64,000 bases of DNA from Cereibacter ovatus (GCF_900207575.1 NZ_OAOQ01000009.1:1-64000); one strand, 5' to 3'. Positions 21,976 through 33,219 are shown, numbered from the stretch's first letter. Numbers and translations: made by a program. Notes: generated by a model not told the origin, from the letters alone.

Positions 21976-22586
21976 CCATCGCCGATCTGGCCTTTTACTG
22001 CTTTGCCGTGCCGGCCGTGTTCGCGGCGCTGATGGTGGTGATCTCGCGCAACATGGTTCATTCCGTGCTGTGGCTGATCCTTGTGTTTCTCAGCTCGGCC
22101 GGGATGTTCGTCCTGCTGGGGGCAGAGTTCGTCGCCATGCTGCTGGTGATCGTCTATGTCGGCGCGGTGGCGGTGCTGTTCCTGTTCGTCGTGATGATGC
22201 TGGATGTCGATTTCGCCGCGCTGAAGGGGCAGGTGTCGCGGTACATGCCGCTGGCTGCGCCGATGGGGCTGGTGATCCTGCTGCAACTGTCGATGGGGGT
22301 GGGCGCATGGGTTCAGGCCGATGCCGCGCCGGGGTTGCGCCAGTCGGTGACGCCCGATCCGATTCAGGTCGAGAACACCCGCGCGCTGGGGCTGCTGATC
22401 TATGACAAGTATCTCTACCTGTTCCAGGCCGCGGGGCTGATCCTTCTGGTGGCGATGGTGGGGGCGATCCTGCTGACGCTGCGCGACCGCAAGGATGTCA
22501 AGCGTCAGAACGTGCTGGCGCAGATGTGGCGCGATCCGGCGAAGGCGATGGAACTGAAAGACGTGAAGCCGGGGCAGGGCCTGTAA
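21972..22586 (+). CDS. nuoJ: NADH-quinone oxidoreductase subunit J
   Basis: Membrane subunit with five predicted helices in 204 aa. The start overlaps the preceding stop as ATGA. It has [20 protein letters not shown], the conserved [20 protein letters not shown] helix that forms the pi-bulge switch, and [17 protein letters not shown]. The longer frame from 21711 only covers the upstream gene out of frame. A 54-base gap with a new ribosome site separates it from nuoK. Confidence 0.95.
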   Translation: MTIADLAFYCFAVPAVFAALMVVISRNMVHSVLWLILVFLSSAGMFVLLGAEFVAMLLVIVYVGAVAVLFLFVVMMLDVDFAALKGQVSRYMPLAAPMGLVILLQLSMGVGAWVQADAAPGLRQSVTPDPIQVENTRALGLLIYDKYLYLFQAAGLILLVAMVGAILLTLRDRKDVKRQNVLAQMWRDPAKAMELKDVKPGQGL

Positions 22587-22640
22587 AGGCCCCGACCCAC
22601 GGGATGAAGGACAGGGCGCGGGCGCGTCGGAGGGACGGAC

Positions 22641-22946
22641 ATGGTGGGACTTGAGCATTATCTGACGGTGGCGGCCGCGCTGCTGGTGATCGGCATCTTC
22701 GGCATTTTCCTGAACCGGAAGAACGTCATCGTGATCCTGATGTCGGTCGAGTTGATACTGCTCGCCGTGAACATCAACCTTGTCGCCTTCTCCAGCTTTC
22801 TTGGCGATCTGACGGGGCAGGTGTTCACGCTGTTCGTGCTGACCGTGGCCGCGGCCGAGGCCGCCATCGGCCTTGCGATCCTTGTGACCTTCTTCCGCAA
22901 CCGCGGCACCATCGCGGTCGAAGACGTCAACGTGATGAAGGGCTGA
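22641..22946 (+). CDS. nuoK: NADH-quinone oxidoreductase subunit K
   Basis: Small three-helix proton-channel subunit of 101 aa. It shows [40 protein letters not shown] with the conserved membrane Glu, and [20 protein letters not shown] with the second Glu. An AGGGAC ribosome site precedes the ATG. It lies five bases upstream of nuoL. Confidence 0.96.
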   Translation: MVGLEHYLTVAAALLVIGIFGIFLNRKNVIVILMSVELILLAVNINLVAFSSFLGDLTGQVFTLFVLTVAAAEAAIGLAILVTFFRNRGTIAVEDVNVMKG

Positions 22947-22951
22947 GGCAC

Positions 22952-25069
22952 ATGGCAACGATCATCCTTCTGGCGCCGCTGCTGGGCGCGCTGATCTGCG
23001 GCTTTGGCTGGCGCCTGATCGGGGAACGGGCGGGGCAGGTCATCGCCACCGCGCTGGTGTTCCTGGCGGCGGCCCTGTCCTGGGTCATCTTCCTGACCCA
23101 TGACGGGCAGATGTATCAGGTCGTGCTGATGCGCTGGATCGAAAGCGGCTCGCTTTCGACGGAATGGGCCATCCGCATCGACCGGCTGACGGCGATCATG
23201 CTGGTCGTGGTGAACACGGTGTCGGCGCTCGTGCACCTGTATTCCTTCGGCTACATGGCGCATGACGACAACTGGAACCACCACGAGCATTACAAGGCGC
23301 GCTTCTTCGCCTATCTGTCGTTCTTCACCTTTGCGATGCTGACGCTGGTGACCTCGGACAACCTGGTGCAGATGTTCTTCGGTTGGGAAGGGGTGGGCGT
23401 CGCCTCGTATCTGCTGATCGGCTTCTACTACCGCAAGCCGTCGGCCAACGCCGCGGCGATCAAGGCCTTCGTGGTGAACCGTGTCGGTGACTTCGGCTTT
23501 GCGCTGGGGATCATGGCGCTGTTCTTTCTGGTGGATTCGATCCGCTTTGACGATGTCTTTGCCGCCGCGCCGCAACTGGCACAGACCAACGTCAGCTTCC
23601 TGTGGACCGAGTGGAATGCCGCGAACCTGATCGGAGTGCTGCTGTTCATCGGCGCGATGGGGAAATCGGCCCAGCTTGGGCTGCACACCTGGCTTCCCGA
23701 TGCGATGGAAGGCCCGACGCCGGTTTCCGCGCTGATCCACGCGGCGACGATGGTGACGGCCGGCGTGTTTCTTGTCTGCCGTATGTCGCCGCTTTACGAA
23801 TTTGCACCTGACGCGCAGACCATGATCGTCGTGCTGGGGGCCACCACCGCCTTTTTCGCGGCGACCGTGGGTCTTGTGCAGAACGACATCAAGCGCGTGA
23901 TCGCCTATTCGACCTGTTCGCAGCTGGGCTACATGTTCGTGGCCGCGGGCGTGGGCGTCTATTCGGCGGCGATGTTCCACCTGTTCACGCACGCCTTTTT
24001 CAAGGCGATGCTGTTTCTTGGCGCGGGCTCGGTCATCCATGCGATGCACCATGAACAGGACATGCGGAACTACGGAGGGCTTTGGAAGAAGATCCCGCTG
24101 ACCTTTGCCGCGATGATGATCGGCACGCTGGCCATCACCGGCGTCGGCATCCCGCTGACCCACATCGGCTTTGCCGGCTTCCTGTCCAAGGATGCGATCA
24201 TCGAAAGCGCCTGGGTCGGCTCGTCCTATGCCTTCTGGCTGCTGGTTGTGGCGGCCTGCTTCACCAGCTTCTATTCGTGGCGGCTGATCTTCCTGACCTT
24301 CTTCGGCAAGCCGCGCGGCGATCATCATGCCTATGACCACGCGCATGAAAGCCCGAAGTCGATGCTGATCCCGCTGGGGGTGCTGGCGCTGGGGGCGATC
24401 TTCTCGGGGATGGTCTGGTATAACTCGTTCTTCGGGGACCACGACAAGGTGGCCAGCTGGTTCGGCATCCCGCATCACGAGGCCACGTCGCACGAGGGCG
24501 AGAGCCATGCCGCGGCCACGGCCGAACATGGCGCCGCGCCCCAGGCTGCGGATGAAGCCGGCGCCCATGCCGGTGGTGCCGGGGTCGAGGGCCACGCCGA
24601 AGTGGCCGCTCTTGGCCCGATCGGGGCAATCTACATCGGCCCCGAGAACCACGTCATCGACGAGGCGCACCACGCGCCGGTCTGGGTCAAGGTCTCCCCC
24701 TTCGTGGCGATGGTGCTTGGGTTCCTGACGGCGGTGCTGTTCTACCTGGTGAAGCCGTCGCTGCCGGCCGCGCTGGCCCGCAGCCAGCGCCCGCTGTATC
24801 TGTTCCTGCTGAACAAGTGGTATTTCGACGAACTGTTCGACACGATCTTCGTTCGTCCCGCGCGCCGTCTGGGCCATTTCCTGTGGAAGCGCGGTGACGG
24901 GGCGGTGATCGACGGCGCGATCAACGGCCTGGCGCTTGGGATCATCCCGGCGCTGACGCGGCTCGCCGGTCGGGCGCAGTCCGGCTACATCTTCCACTAC
25001 GCCTTCGCCATGTTCCTCGGCATTGCGATCCTCATTACCTGGATGACGCTCACGGGGGGCGCGAACTGA
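22952..25069 (+). CDS. nuoL: NADH-quinone oxidoreductase subunit L
   Basis: Distal antiporter-like proton pump with the long lateral helix. The 705 aa protein has the Mrp-type core: [20 protein letters not shown] (Glu in the proton path), [20 protein letters not shown] (Lys), and [18 protein letters not shown]. Residues about 506-551 form a His-, Ala- and Gly-rich loop, between two helices, that is absent from the enteric protein. The stop shares a base with the nuoM start (TGATG). Confidence 0.96.
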   Translation: MATIILLAPLLGALICGFGWRLIGERAGQVIATALVFLAAALSWVIFLTHDGQMYQVVLMRWIESGSLSTEWAIRIDRLTAIMLVVVNTVSALVHLYSFGYMAHDDNWNHHEHYKARFFAYLSFFTFAMLTLVTSDNLVQMFFGWEGVGVASYLLIGFYYRKPSANAAAIKAFVVNRVGDFGFALGIMALFFLVDSIRFDDVFAAAPQLAQTNVSFLWTEWNAANLIGVLLFIGAMGKSAQLGLHTWLPDAMEGPTPVSALIHAATMVTAGVFLVCRMSPLYEFAPDAQTMIVVLGATTAFFAATVGLVQNDIKRVIAYSTCSQLGYMFVAAGVGVYSAAMFHLFTHAFFKAMLFLGAGSVIHAMHHEQDMRNYGGLWKKIPLTFAAMMIGTLAITGVGIPLTHIGFAGFLSKDAIIESAWVGSSYAFWLLVVAACFTSFYSWRLIFLTFFGKPRGDHHAYDHAHESPKSMLIPLGVLALGAIFSGMVWYNSFFGDHDKVASWFGIPHHEATSHEGESHAAATAEHGAAPQAADEAGAHAGGAGVEGHAEVAALGPIGAIYIGPENHVIDEAHHAPVWVKVSPFVAMVLGFLTAVLFYLVKPSLPAALARSQRPLYLFLLNKWYFDELFDTIFVRPARRLGHFLWKRGDGAVIDGAINGLALGIIPALTRLAGRAQSGYIFHYAFAMFLGIAILITWMTLTGGAN

Positions 25070-26610
25070 TGGAAAACCTGCTGTCGATCATCACCTTCAT
25101 CCCGCTGGTGGCGGCGCTGATCATGGCGCTGTTCCTGCGGGGCGAGGACGCGGCCGCGCAGCGGAATGCGAAGTGGCTGGCGCTGCTGGCGACCTCGGCC
25201 ACTTTCCTTGTGTCGCTGTTCCTGCTGGCAGGCTTTGATCCCGCCAACACCGACTTTCAGTTCGTCGAGACCTACGACTGGATCGCCGGCCTGAAATACA
25301 AGATGGGTGTGGACGGGATCTCGATCCTGTTCGTCATGCTGACCACGTTCCTGATGCCCCTGACCATCGCCTCGGCCTGGGAGGTCGAGACCCGCGTCAA
25401 GGAATACATGATCGCCTTCCTGATCTTGGAAACCCTGATGATCGGGGTGTTCTGTGCGCTGGATCTGGTGCTGTTCTATCTGTTCTTCGAAGCCGGCCTG
25501 ATCCCGATGTTCCTGATCATCGGGATCTGGGGTGGGAAAGAGCGGATCTATGCCGCGTTCAAGTTCTTCCTCTATACCTTCCTCGGCTCGGTCCTGATGC
25601 TGATTGCGATGATCGCGATGTATTGGGACGCGGGCACCACCGACATTCCCACGCTGATGCGGCACGAGTTCGCCTCGGACACGATCGGGATTGCGGGCTT
25701 CCAGATCGTTGGCGGGCTTCAGACGCTGCTGTTCCTTGCGTTCTTCGCCAGCTTTGCGGTGAAGATGCCGATGTGGCCGGTTCATACCTGGCTGCCGGAT
25801 GCGCACGTTCAGGCGCCCACCGCCGGCTCTGTGGTGCTGGCGGCGATCCTGCTGAAGATGGGCGGCTATGGCTTTCTGCGCTTCAGCCTGCCGATGTTCC
25901 CGGTGGGGTCGGACCTGCTGACGCCGCTGGTGCTGTGGATGTCGGCCATCGCCATCGTCTACACCTCTTTGGTGGCGCTGGCGCAGTCGGACATGAAAAA
26001 GCTGATCGCCTATTCGTCGGTGGCGCACATGGGCTATGTCACCATGGGGATCTTTGCCGCCAACCAGCAGGGCGTGGACGGCGCGATCTTCCAGATGCTG
26101 TCGCACGGCTTCATCTCGGGCGCGCTGTTCCTGTGCGTGGGCGTGATCTACGACCGGATGCACACGCGCGAGATCGACGCCTATGGCGGGCTGGTGAACC
26201 GGATGCCGGCCTATGCGCTGATCTTCATGTTCTTCACCATGGCCAACGTGGGCCTGCCGGGCACCTCGGGCTTCGTGGGCGAGTTCCTGACCCTTCTCGG
26301 GATCTTCCAGGTCAACACCTGGGTGGCGCTGGTCGCGACAAGCGGCGTGATCCTGTCGGCGGCCTATGCGCTGTGGCTTTACCGCCGCGTGGTGTTCGGC
26401 GAGCTGGTGAAAGAGGCGCTGCGCACCATCCGCGACATGACCACCCGTGAAAAGGCGATCTTTGCGCCGCTGGTGGCCATGACATTGTTGCTGGGCATCT
26501 ATCCCAGCCTTGTCACCGACATCATCGGGCCCTCGGTGGCCCGGTTGACGACCGACTACCAGTCCACCGTGGCCGCGCTGGACGCGGGCACCCGGCTGGC
26601 CATGGAATGA
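25069..26610 (+). CDS. nuoM: NADH-quinone oxidoreductase subunit M
   Basis: Antiporter-like proton-pumping membrane subunit, 513 aa. Key features are [19 protein letters not shown] (conserved Glu), [20 protein letters not shown] (Lys and His), [17 protein letters not shown] and [13 protein letters not shown]. About 14 hydrophobic helices are apparent. It overlaps nuoL by one base, and nuoN follows 10 bases later. Confidence 0.97.
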   Translation: MENLLSIITFIPLVAALIMALFLRGEDAAAQRNAKWLALLATSATFLVSLFLLAGFDPANTDFQFVETYDWIAGLKYKMGVDGISILFVMLTTFLMPLTIASAWEVETRVKEYMIAFLILETLMIGVFCALDLVLFYLFFEAGLIPMFLIIGIWGGKERIYAAFKFFLYTFLGSVLMLIAMIAMYWDAGTTDIPTLMRHEFASDTIGIAGFQIVGGLQTLLFLAFFASFAVKMPMWPVHTWLPDAHVQAPTAGSVVLAAILLKMGGYGFLRFSLPMFPVGSDLLTPLVLWMSAIAIVYTSLVALAQSDMKKLIAYSSVAHMGYVTMGIFAANQQGVDGAIFQMLSHGFISGALFLCVGVIYDRMHTREIDAYGGLVNRMPAYALIFMFFTMANVGLPGTSGFVGEFLTLLGIFQVNTWVALVATSGVILSAAYALWLYRRVVFGELVKEALRTIRDMTTREKAIFAPLVAMTLLLGIYPSLVTDIIGPSVARLTTDYQSTVAALDAGTRLAME

Positions 26611-26620
26611 GGGACGAGTG

Positions 26621-28057
26621 ATGACCCCCGCAGACTTTTCGACCGTCCTTCCCGAAGTCGTTCTGGCGACCGCCGCCATGGTGGCGCTGATGGCTGGCGT
26701 CTATACCGGCAAAGACCGCACGGCGCCGATGATGACCTTTGTCATGGCGGGGCTGATGCTGCTGCTGGCCGTCTGGATCGGTCTGGGCGGCAGCGGCGAG
26801 CGCACGGCCTTTGGTGGCATGTTCATAGAAGATCCGTTCTCGCGCTTTGCCAAGGTGGTGATCCTGGGGTCGGCGGCGGCGGTGCTGCTGCTGGGGCAGG
26901 ATTACATGCAGCGCCGCGATCTGGGCCGGTTCGAGTTCCCGATCCTTGTCGCGCTGTCGGTCACCGGCATGATGATGATGGTGTCGGCCGGGGATCTCAT
27001 GGCGCTTTACATGGGGTTGGAGCTGCAAAGCCTTGCGCTTTACGTCGTGGCCTCGTTGCGGCGCGATTCCCCGAAATCGACCGAGGCGGGGCTGAAATAC
27101 TTTGTTCTGGGCGCGCTGTCGTCGGGGTTGCTGCTGTATGGCGTCTCGTTGGTCTATGGCTTTGCCGGGACCACGCTGTTCTCGGGGATCATGCAGACGC
27201 TGAACGACGGTGTGCCGCTGGGCCTGCTGTTCGGGCTGGTGTTCATGCTGTCGGGTCTTGCCTTCAAGGTTTCCGCCGCGCCGTTCCACATGTGGACGCC
27301 CGATGTGTATGAGGGCTCGCCCACGCCGGTGACCGCGTTCTTTTCGACCGCGCCAAAGGTTGCCGCGATGGCGCTGATCGCGCGGGTGGTGCATGACGCC
27401 TTTGGCGGTATCCCGGGCGACTGGCGGCAGGTGCTTGCGGCATTGGCGGTGGTGTCGATGTTCCTCGGATCGGTCGCGGCGATCGGCCAGCGCGACATCA
27501 AGCGGATGATGGCCTATTCCTCGATCGGCCATATGGGCTATGCGATGGTGGGCCTTGTTGCGGGCACTGCGGCGGGCGTGCAGGCGATGCTGCTTTACAT
27601 GGCGATCTATGTCACCATGAACATCGGCGCTTTCGCCTTCATCCTGTCGATGGAAAAGGACGGCCGCCCCGTCACCACCATCGACAGCCTGAACATGTTC
27701 GCAAAACGCGAACCGTTGAAGGCATTCGCGGTGCTGATCCTGATGTTCAGCCTGGCCGGCGTGCCGCCGTTCATCGGCTTTTTCGCCAAGTTCTATGTGC
27801 TGATGGCGGCGGTGAAGGCGGGGATGGTCTGGCTTGCGGTGCTGACCGTTCTGGCGGCGGTGATCGGCGCCTATTATTACATGCGCATCGTCTACTACAT
27901 GTATTTCGGCAAAGAGACCGATCCGGTCGAAAGCCGGATGGACGGTGTGCAATGGGCGATGCTGATGGGGGCGGCGGCCTTCAACGTTCTGGGTGTGATC
28001 AACATGTTCGGGCTTGAACCGCTGGCCGCGCTTGCGGCGGAAACGCTTGTCCGCTGA
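26621..28057 (+). CDS. nuoN: NADH-quinone oxidoreductase subunit N
   Basis: Third antiporter-like proton-pumping subunit, 478 aa. I use the ATG at 26621, with GAGGGA six bases upstream, rather than the GTG three bases earlier. Visible motifs are [19 protein letters not shown] (Glu), [20 protein letters not shown] (Lys), [16 protein letters not shown] and [16 protein letters not shown]. It is the last complex I gene; birA starts inside its 3' end. Confidence 0.97.
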   Translation: MTPADFSTVLPEVVLATAAMVALMAGVYTGKDRTAPMMTFVMAGLMLLLAVWIGLGGSGERTAFGGMFIEDPFSRFAKVVILGSAAAVLLLGQDYMQRRDLGRFEFPILVALSVTGMMMMVSAGDLMALYMGLELQSLALYVVASLRRDSPKSTEAGLKYFVLGALSSGLLLYGVSLVYGFAGTTLFSGIMQTLNDGVPLGLLFGLVFMLSGLAFKVSAAPFHMWTPDVYEGSPTPVTAFFSTAPKVAAMALIARVVHDAFGGIPGDWRQVLAALAVVSMFLGSVAAIGQRDIKRMMAYSSIGHMGYAMVGLVAGTAAGVQAMLLYMAIYVTMNIGAFAFILSMEKDGRPVTTIDSLNMFAKREPLKAFAVLILMFSLAGVPPFIGFFAKFYVLMAAVKAGMVWLAVLTVLAAVIGAYYYMRIVYYMYFGKETDPVESRMDGVQWAMLMGAAAFNVLGVINMFGLEPLAALAAETLVR

Positions 28058-28829
28058 TCCCTGGCCCGAGGGTGTGGCCCGCCACGCCCTCGCTACGGTC
28101 GACAGCACCAACGCGATGGCGGCCCGCCTCGCGCCCAGCCTTAGCGGACCTGCCTGGATCATGGCGGGCGAGCAGACGGCCGGGCGGGGGCGGCGCGGCC
28201 GTTTCTGGGCCAGCCCGCGCGGCAACTTCTACGCCACCCATGTCATGCACCCGACCGAGTCGCCCGAGGTGGTGGCCCTGCGGTCCTTCGTGGCGGCGCT
28301 TGCGCTGCGCGATGCCTGTGTGACGCTGACCGGGATGCCCGACGCCTTTTCGCTGAAATGGCCCAATGACGTGCTGCTGAATGGCGGCAAGCTGGCCGGC
28401 ATCCTGCTGGAAAGTCTGGGGCAGGGCGGGCGGGTGCAGCATCTGGCCATCGGTATCGGCGTGAACCTGATTGCCGCGCCCGACCCCTCGCTGGTGGAAC
28501 CCGGCGCCGTCCGCCCGGTCAGCCTGCTGGGCGAGACCGGGCTGCGCATCGCCCCCGCCGCCTTCCTGGATACGCTTGCCCCCGCCTATGCCCGGCGCGA
28601 GGCCAGCTTTACCCGCTATGGCTTTGCCCCCACGCGCGAGGCGTGGCTGGCCCATGCCGCCCGTCTGGGGCAGCCGATCCGCGCCCGCACCGGCCAGGAT
28701 CTGCGCGAAGGCATCTTCGAGACGGTGGACCCTTCCGGCGCTTTGGTGTTGAAGACCGTCCAGGGCCGTCAGGCGATCCCGGCGGCCGAGGTGTTTTTCC
28801 AAGGGGGAAGCGATGCTTCTGGCGATTGA
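28047..28829 (+). CDS. birA: biotin--[acetyl-CoA-carboxylase] ligase
   Basis: Activates biotin with ATP and attaches it to carrier proteins such as MccA in this window. The catalytic BPL/LplA domain shows the biotin loop [31 protein letters not shown] (lysine for biotin) and GIGVNL. It has no N-terminal winged-helix domain, so it should not act as a biotin-operon repressor. No ATG fits. The best start is TTG at 28047 (LSADPWPEG), overlapping the nuoN end, which gives 260 aa; GTG at 28074 is possible. It overlaps coaX by 17 bases. Confidence 0.9.
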   Translation: MSADPWPEGVARHALATVDSTNAMAARLAPSLSGPAWIMAGEQTAGRGRRGRFWASPRGNFYATHVMHPTESPEVVALRSFVAALALRDACVTLTGMPDAFSLKWPNDVLLNGGKLAGILLESLGQGGRVQHLAIGIGVNLIAAPDPSLVEPGAVRPVSLLGETGLRIAPAAFLDTLAPAYARREASFTRYGFAPTREAWLAHAARLGQPIRARTGQDLREGIFETVDPSGALVLKTVQGRQAIPAAEVFFQGGSDASGD

Positions 28830-29586
28830 CTGCGGCAATACCAACACCGTCTTCTCGATCTGGGACGGCACGCAGTTCCTGGCCACCTGGCGCATCGCTA
28901 CCGACCACAAGCGCACGGCGGACGAATATCACGTCTGGCTGTCAACGCTGCTGACCCTGACGAAAATCGAGGCGCGGATCACCGAAGCCGTGATCTCGTC
29001 CACGGTGCCGCGGGTGGTGTTCAACCTGCGCGTCCTGTGTAACCGTTACTATGACTGCCGCCCGCTGGTGGTGGGCAAGCCCGAATGCCGTCTGCCGGTC
29101 GCGCCGCGCGTCGATCAGGGGACCACGGTTGGCCCGGACCGGCTGGTGAACACGGTGGCGGGGTTTCATCTTCATGGCGGCAACCTGATCATCGTGGATT
29201 TCGGCACGGCCACCACTTTCGACGTGGTGGATGCGGATGGCGCCTATATCGGCGGCGTGATCGCGCCGGGCGTGAACCTCAGCCTTGAAGCCCTGCACAT
29301 GGCCGCTGCCGCGCTTCCGCATGTGGATGTGACCAAGCCCCATGCCGCCATCGGCACGAATACGGTGGCCTGCATCCAGTCAGGGGTGTATTGGGGCTAT
29401 ATCGGCCTTGTCGAGGGCATCGTTCGCCAGATCCGGCTGGAGCGGCACGCCCCGATGAAGGTCATCGCAACAGGGGGCCTGGCACCCTTATTCGACCAGG
29501 GATTCGATCTTTTCGACAAGGTGGAGGACGATCTGACCATGCAGGGTCTCGTGCTGATCCATCGCTACAACAAGGATACGGAATGA
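28813..29586 (+). CDS. coaX: type III pantothenate kinase
   Basis: Phosphorylates pantothenate in the first step of coenzyme A synthesis. The 257 aa ASKHA-fold protein has [16 protein letters not shown] (phosphate loop), GPDRLVNTVAGF, IIVDFGTATTFDVVDADGAY and VIATGGLAPLFD. These are the CoaX hallmarks. It overlaps birA by 17 bases and the RNase J gene by four (ATGA), so birA, coaX and RNase J are translationally linked and probably read through from nuo. Confidence 0.95.
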   Translation: MLLAIDCGNTNTVFSIWDGTQFLATWRIATDHKRTADEYHVWLSTLLTLTKIEARITEAVISSTVPRVVFNLRVLCNRYYDCRPLVVGKPECRLPVAPRVDQGTTVGPDRLVNTVAGFHLHGGNLIIVDFGTATTFDVVDADGAYIGGVIAPGVNLSLEALHMAAAALPHVDVTKPHAAIGTNTVACIQSGVYWGYIGLVEGIVRQIRLERHAPMKVIATGGLAPLFDQGFDLFDKVEDDLTMQGLVLIHRYNKDTE

Positions 29587-31256
29587 GTGTGAACCGGCTG
29601 ATCTATCTGCCGCTCGGCGGGGCGGGCGAGATCGGGATGAACTGCTATGTCTATGGCTATGGCCCGGAAGGCAAGGAACGCCTGATCGTCGTCGATCTGG
29701 GCGTGACCTTCCCCGACATGGAAACGACGCCCGGCGTCGATCTGATCATGCCGGACATTTCGTGGCTGGAGGCGCGCAAGGACCGGATCGAGGCGATCTT
29801 CATCACCCACGCGCACGAAGATCACATCGGCGGCCTTGGCCATCTGTGGCCAAAGCTGAAGGCCAAGGTCTATGCCCGCCGCTTCACCGCCACCATCGGC
29901 CGGCTGAAGTTCGAGGAACACGGCCATCCGCTGGATGCGATCACCACGGTCGGCGCCCGCCCCGAGGTGGTCGAGGCCGGCCCGTTCTCGGTGCAGTTCG
30001 TGCCGGTCAGCCATTCGATCCCCGAAAGCTCGGCGCTGGTGATCGACACGCCGGCGGGCCGGATCGTCCATTCGGGCGATTTCAAGCTGGACCGCTCGCC
30101 GGTCGTGGGCGAGGCATGGTCGGACGAGGCGTTCCGCTCGATCGCGGCGGAACGGCCGGTGAAGGCGCTGATGTGCGATTCGACCAACGTCTTCTCGCTG
30201 CATCCGGGCCGGTCGGAAGCGACGCTGGCCGATCCCTTGCGGGCGCTGATCGCCGGGGCGCGCGGGATGGTGGTGGCGACCACCTTCGCCTCGAACGTGG
30301 CGCGGCTGAAGACGCTGGCCGAGGCCGCCGCCGCCTCGGGGCGCAGCGTCTGCCTTCTGGGGCGTGCGATGCGGCGCATGGTGCAGGCGGCTCAGGAAAG
30401 CGGTGTGCTGACCGGCTTTCCCAAGGTCGTCTCGCCTGAGGAAGCGGCCGAGATCCCGCGCCGCGACCTGATGCTGATCGTGACCGGCAGTCAGGGCGAA
30501 CGGCGCGCGGCCTCGGCGCAGTTGGCGCGGGGCAAGTATCTGGGCCTTGAGATGAAAGAGGGCGATCTGTTCCTGTTCTCGTCCAAGACCATTCCGGGGA
30601 ACGAACGTGGCGTGCTGCGCATCGTCAATTCGTTCTCGGAAATGGGCGTGGATGTGATGGATGACGCCGGCGGGCTTTATCATGTCTCGGGACATGCCAA
30701 CCGACCGGATCTGGAACAGGTCCATACGCTGCTCTGGCCCGAGGTCGTGGTGCCGATGCATGGCGAGCATCGCCACCTGCGCGAACATGCGCGGATCGCG
30801 CTGTCGAAGGGGCTGGGCGCGGATGTCATCACCAACGGCATGCTGGTCAATCTGACCCGCGGGCTTGAGGTGGCGGAATATGTCGATACCGGGCGGATCT
30901 ATCTGGACGGCTCGGTGCTGATCGGCGCCCGCGATGGCGTGGTGCGCGACCGTATCCGCATGGCGCTGAACGGTCATGTGCTGACCACGGTCATCCTTGA
31001 CGAACAGGACGAGCCGCTGGGCGATGCCTGGATCGAATTGATGGGCCTGCCCGAACGCGGCAAGACCGGGCGTGCGCTGGCCGAGACGATGGAAGAGGAA
31101 CTGTCGGACTATCTTGGTCGCGCCGGCGCCAAGGTGATGCGCGATGATGACAAGCTGGACGAGGCGATCCGCCGGATCGTGCGTCAGGTCGCGATGGAGG
31201 AAATCGGCAAGAAGCCCGAAGTCACCGTCGTCGTCAGCCGGCTGATGGAAGGTTAA
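29583..31256 (+). CDS. rnj: ribonuclease J
   Basis: Metallo-beta-lactamase/beta-CASP ribonuclease with 5'-3' exo- and endonuclease activity, acting in rRNA and mRNA maturation. The 557 aa protein begins MSVNRLIYLPLGGAGEIGMN, with the metal site THAHEDHIGGLGHLWPKLK, HSIPESSALVI, HSGDFKLDRSP, a beta-CASP domain (CDSTNVFS, VTGSQGERRA) and the late motif VSGHANRPDLEQ. The ATG overlaps the coaX stop. The pairing nuoN-birA-coaX-rnj is a common alphaproteobacterial order as I recall it. Confidence 0.94.
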   Translation: MSVNRLIYLPLGGAGEIGMNCYVYGYGPEGKERLIVVDLGVTFPDMETTPGVDLIMPDISWLEARKDRIEAIFITHAHEDHIGGLGHLWPKLKAKVYARRFTATIGRLKFEEHGHPLDAITTVGARPEVVEAGPFSVQFVPVSHSIPESSALVIDTPAGRIVHSGDFKLDRSPVVGEAWSDEAFRSIAAERPVKALMCDSTNVFSLHPGRSEATLADPLRALIAGARGMVVATTFASNVARLKTLAEAAAASGRSVCLLGRAMRRMVQAAQESGVLTGFPKVVSPEEAAEIPRRDLMLIVTGSQGERRAASAQLARGKYLGLEMKEGDLFLFSSKTIPGNERGVLRIVNSFSEMGVDVMDDAGGLYHVSGHANRPDLEQVHTLLWPEVVVPMHGEHRHLREHARIALSKGLGADVITNGMLVNLTRGLEVAEYVDTGRIYLDGSVLIGARDGVVRDRIRMALNGHVLTTVILDEQDEPLGDAWIELMGLPERGKTGRALAETMEEELSDYLGRAGAKVMRDDDKLDEAIRRIVRQVAMEEIGKKPEVTVVVSRLMEG

Positions 31257-31455
31257 TCGATCAGCGTGCCCGCCGCGTCGCCCACAAGGGCGCCCGGCGG
31301 GCCGGCAATGACGGCACACCCAAGTGTGCGTCGGTCGCGGCGCGGATGACAGCCCGCCCGAGTTCGCCGGTCGCGGCGCGCTCGGGTTCGTTGCTGCCGC
31401 AAGCCGCAAGCAAAGGACGGCCCGCCAAGGGCGGGACGCTGCGGATGATTCAGGT

Positions 31456-31495
31456 CCTTCGCGGCGTTGTGGATGGTCCATAACGCCGCGAAAGG
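31456..31495. terminator. hairpin between convergent RNase J and helicase genes
   Basis: CCTTCGCGGCGTT pairs with AACGCCGCGAAAGG (one bulge) across a 13-base loop. It is the main structure in the 260-base gap 31257-31516, which otherwise shows no gene. It lacks a clear U-run. Confidence 0.45.
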
Positions 31496-31516
31496 GCTGT
31501 CAGTTCGCGCAGGCGA

Positions 31517-33049
31517 TCAGTTTTCGCCTTCTTCGGCCATCAGGTCCGACACAAGCTCGGCCTCGTCCTCGGCTTCGGTTGTGGGCAGGCTGGGGATGCG
31601 GAAGCTGCGCAGCAGGAAGTCGGGCACATGATCGCCCATACCCACCACCACGCGGTCGTCGCGGCGGTCGCGTTCGGGGCTGCGGTTGCGGCGCTCGTCG
31701 CGGCGGGCGGGGCGTTCCTCGCGCAGTTCCGGCGCCGGCGTCTCTGGCGGCTCGACCTTGACGGCGGCAACCACTACGGGTTCGTCGCGCTTGGGTTCCT
31801 CCCGGCGGCGGTCGTCGCGGTCGCGCCCGCCGCGGCGGCTGCGCGAAGACCGCTCGCCCCGCGCCTCGTCGGAACGATCCGGGCGATCCTCAAGGCTGAA
31901 GCCCTCGGGCAGGGTGCCCCGCGGGATCGGCTGTTTCACCAGCGCCTCGATTGCCACGACATACTTTTCGTCATGCGGCACGGCGATGGTATAGGCCTTA
32001 CCCTTGCGACCCGCCCGGCCGGTGCGGCCGATGCGGTGAACATAATCCTCGGGGTGGGTCGGCACGTCGAAATTGAACACATGGCTGACCGCCGGAATGT
32101 CCAGCCCGCGCGCGGCCACATCAGACGCCACCAGAAGATGCAACGAGCCATCGCGGAACCCGTCCAGCGTGCGGGTGCGCTGCGACTGATCCAGATCGCC
32201 ATGGATCGGGGCTGCATTGAAGCCGTGCTGTTTCAGCGACTTGGCCACCACATCCACATCCATCTTGCGGTTGCAGAAGATGATGGCGTTGGTGCAGGCC
32301 TCGCCCTCGGCGCGGATCAGCGCCCGCAGCACGGCGCGCTTGTCGGCGAAGCTGCGTTCCTTGCGGCTGGGAGTGATCTGGATCAGCGCCTGTTCGATGG
32401 TTTCCGAGGTCGTCGCCTGCCGGGCCACCTCGATCTTGACCGCGCCGGTCAGGAAGGTGTTGGTAATGCGTTCGATCTCGGGCGCCATGGTGGCGGAATA
32501 GAACAGCGTCTGCCGGGTAAAGGGCGTCAGGCTGAAGATCCGCTCGATGTCCGGGATGAAGCCCATGTCGAGCATCCGGTCGGCCTCGTCCACCACCATG
32601 ATCTGCACGCCGGTCAACAACAGCTTGCCGCGCTCGAAATGGTCAAGCAGCCGGCCGGGGGTCGCGATCAGCACATCCACGCCGCGGTCGATCAGCTTGT
32701 CCTGTTCGGTAAAGCTGACACCGCCGATCAAAAGCGCCTTCGACAGTTTCGAGTGCTTGGCATAGATGTCGAAATTCTCGGCCACCTGCGCGGCGAGTTC
32801 GCGCGTCGGGCACAGCACAAGGCTGCGCGGCATCCGGGCGCGGGCGCGGCCTTTGCCGAGGATGGTGATCATCGGCAGCGTGAAGCTTGCGGTCTTGCCG
32901 GTGCCGGTCTGCGCGATCCCGAGGACATCCTTGCCCTCCAGCGCGTGGGGAATGGCCTGGGCCTGAATCGGCGTGGGCGTTTCATAGCCGGCTTCCTGCA
33001 CGGCCTTGAGCACGCGGGGGTCCAGCGCGAGGTCGGAAAACTTGGTCAT
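31517..33049 (-). CDS. rhlE: DEAD-box ATP-dependent RNA helicase (RhlE-like)
   Basis: Unwinds RNA duplexes, probably in ribosome assembly or cold adaptation. All helicase motifs are visible: Q motif PTPIQAQAIPHAL, Walker A AQTGTGKTAS, PTRELA, VVDEADRMLDMGF, SAT, and HRIGRTGRAGRKG. The C-terminal 130 residues are a charged tail rich in Arg, Glu and Asp (RSRRGGRDRDDRR), common in RhlE-type proteins for RNA binding. The start at 33049 (MTKFSDLAL) has AGGA five bases upstream; ATG at 33055 is less well spaced. Length is 510 aa. Confidence 0.93.
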   Translation of the reverse strand: MTKFSDLALDPRVLKAVQEAGYETPTPIQAQAIPHALEGKDVLGIAQTGTGKTASFTLPMITILGKGRARARMPRSLVLCPTRELAAQVAENFDIYAKHSKLSKALLIGGVSFTEQDKLIDRGVDVLIATPGRLLDHFERGKLLLTGVQIMVVDEADRMLDMGFIPDIERIFSLTPFTRQTLFYSATMAPEIERITNTFLTGAVKIEVARQATTSETIEQALIQITPSRKERSFADKRAVLRALIRAEGEACTNAIIFCNRKMDVDVVAKSLKQHGFNAAPIHGDLDQSQRTRTLDGFRDGSLHLLVASDVAARGLDIPAVSHVFNFDVPTHPEDYVHRIGRTGRAGRKGKAYTIAVPHDEKYVVAIEALVKQPIPRGTLPEGFSLEDRPDRSDEARGERSSRSRRGGRDRDDRRREEPKRDEPVVVAAVKVEPPETPAPELREERPARRDERRNRSPERDRRDDRVVVGMGDHVPDFLLRSFRIPSLPTTEAEDEAELVSDLMAEEGEN

Positions 33050-33062
33050 TAGCATCCTGTGA

Positions 33063-33081
33063 ATGCGGTATCGGACCGCAT
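33063..33081. promoter_or_regulatory. hairpin in the helicase 5' leader
   Basis: ATGCGGT-ATCGG-ACCGCAT is a perfect 7-bp inverted repeat ending 13 bases before the helicase start codon. It could be an operator, or an mRNA stem near the ribosome site that affects translation. Confidence 0.35.
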
Positions 33082-33185
33082 GATACTCAAGGGGACGCTG
33101 ATGGTCCGGGCGTCCCGGCGTCTTTGGCCCAATTGGCCACCTTCGGCGCCATAGCCCAATTTCGTCGCAGGGTCAAGGTTCGGGC

Positions 33186-33212
33186 GAAAATGCCGGCCGC
33201 GGGGGCCGGCAT
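33186..33212 (-). terminator. Rho-independent terminator of prfC
   Basis: On the minus strand ATGCCGGCC-CCCGC-GGCCGGCAT forms a perfect 9-bp stem directly followed by TTTT. It lies just past the prfC stop. Confidence 0.8.
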
Positions 33213-33219
33213 GACGCAA

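Noticed and set aside
22658-24997. 779-codon minus-strand frame opposite nuoK-nuoL
   Set aside because: Antisense to membrane subunits; its His- and Arg-rich composition is typical of shadow frames.
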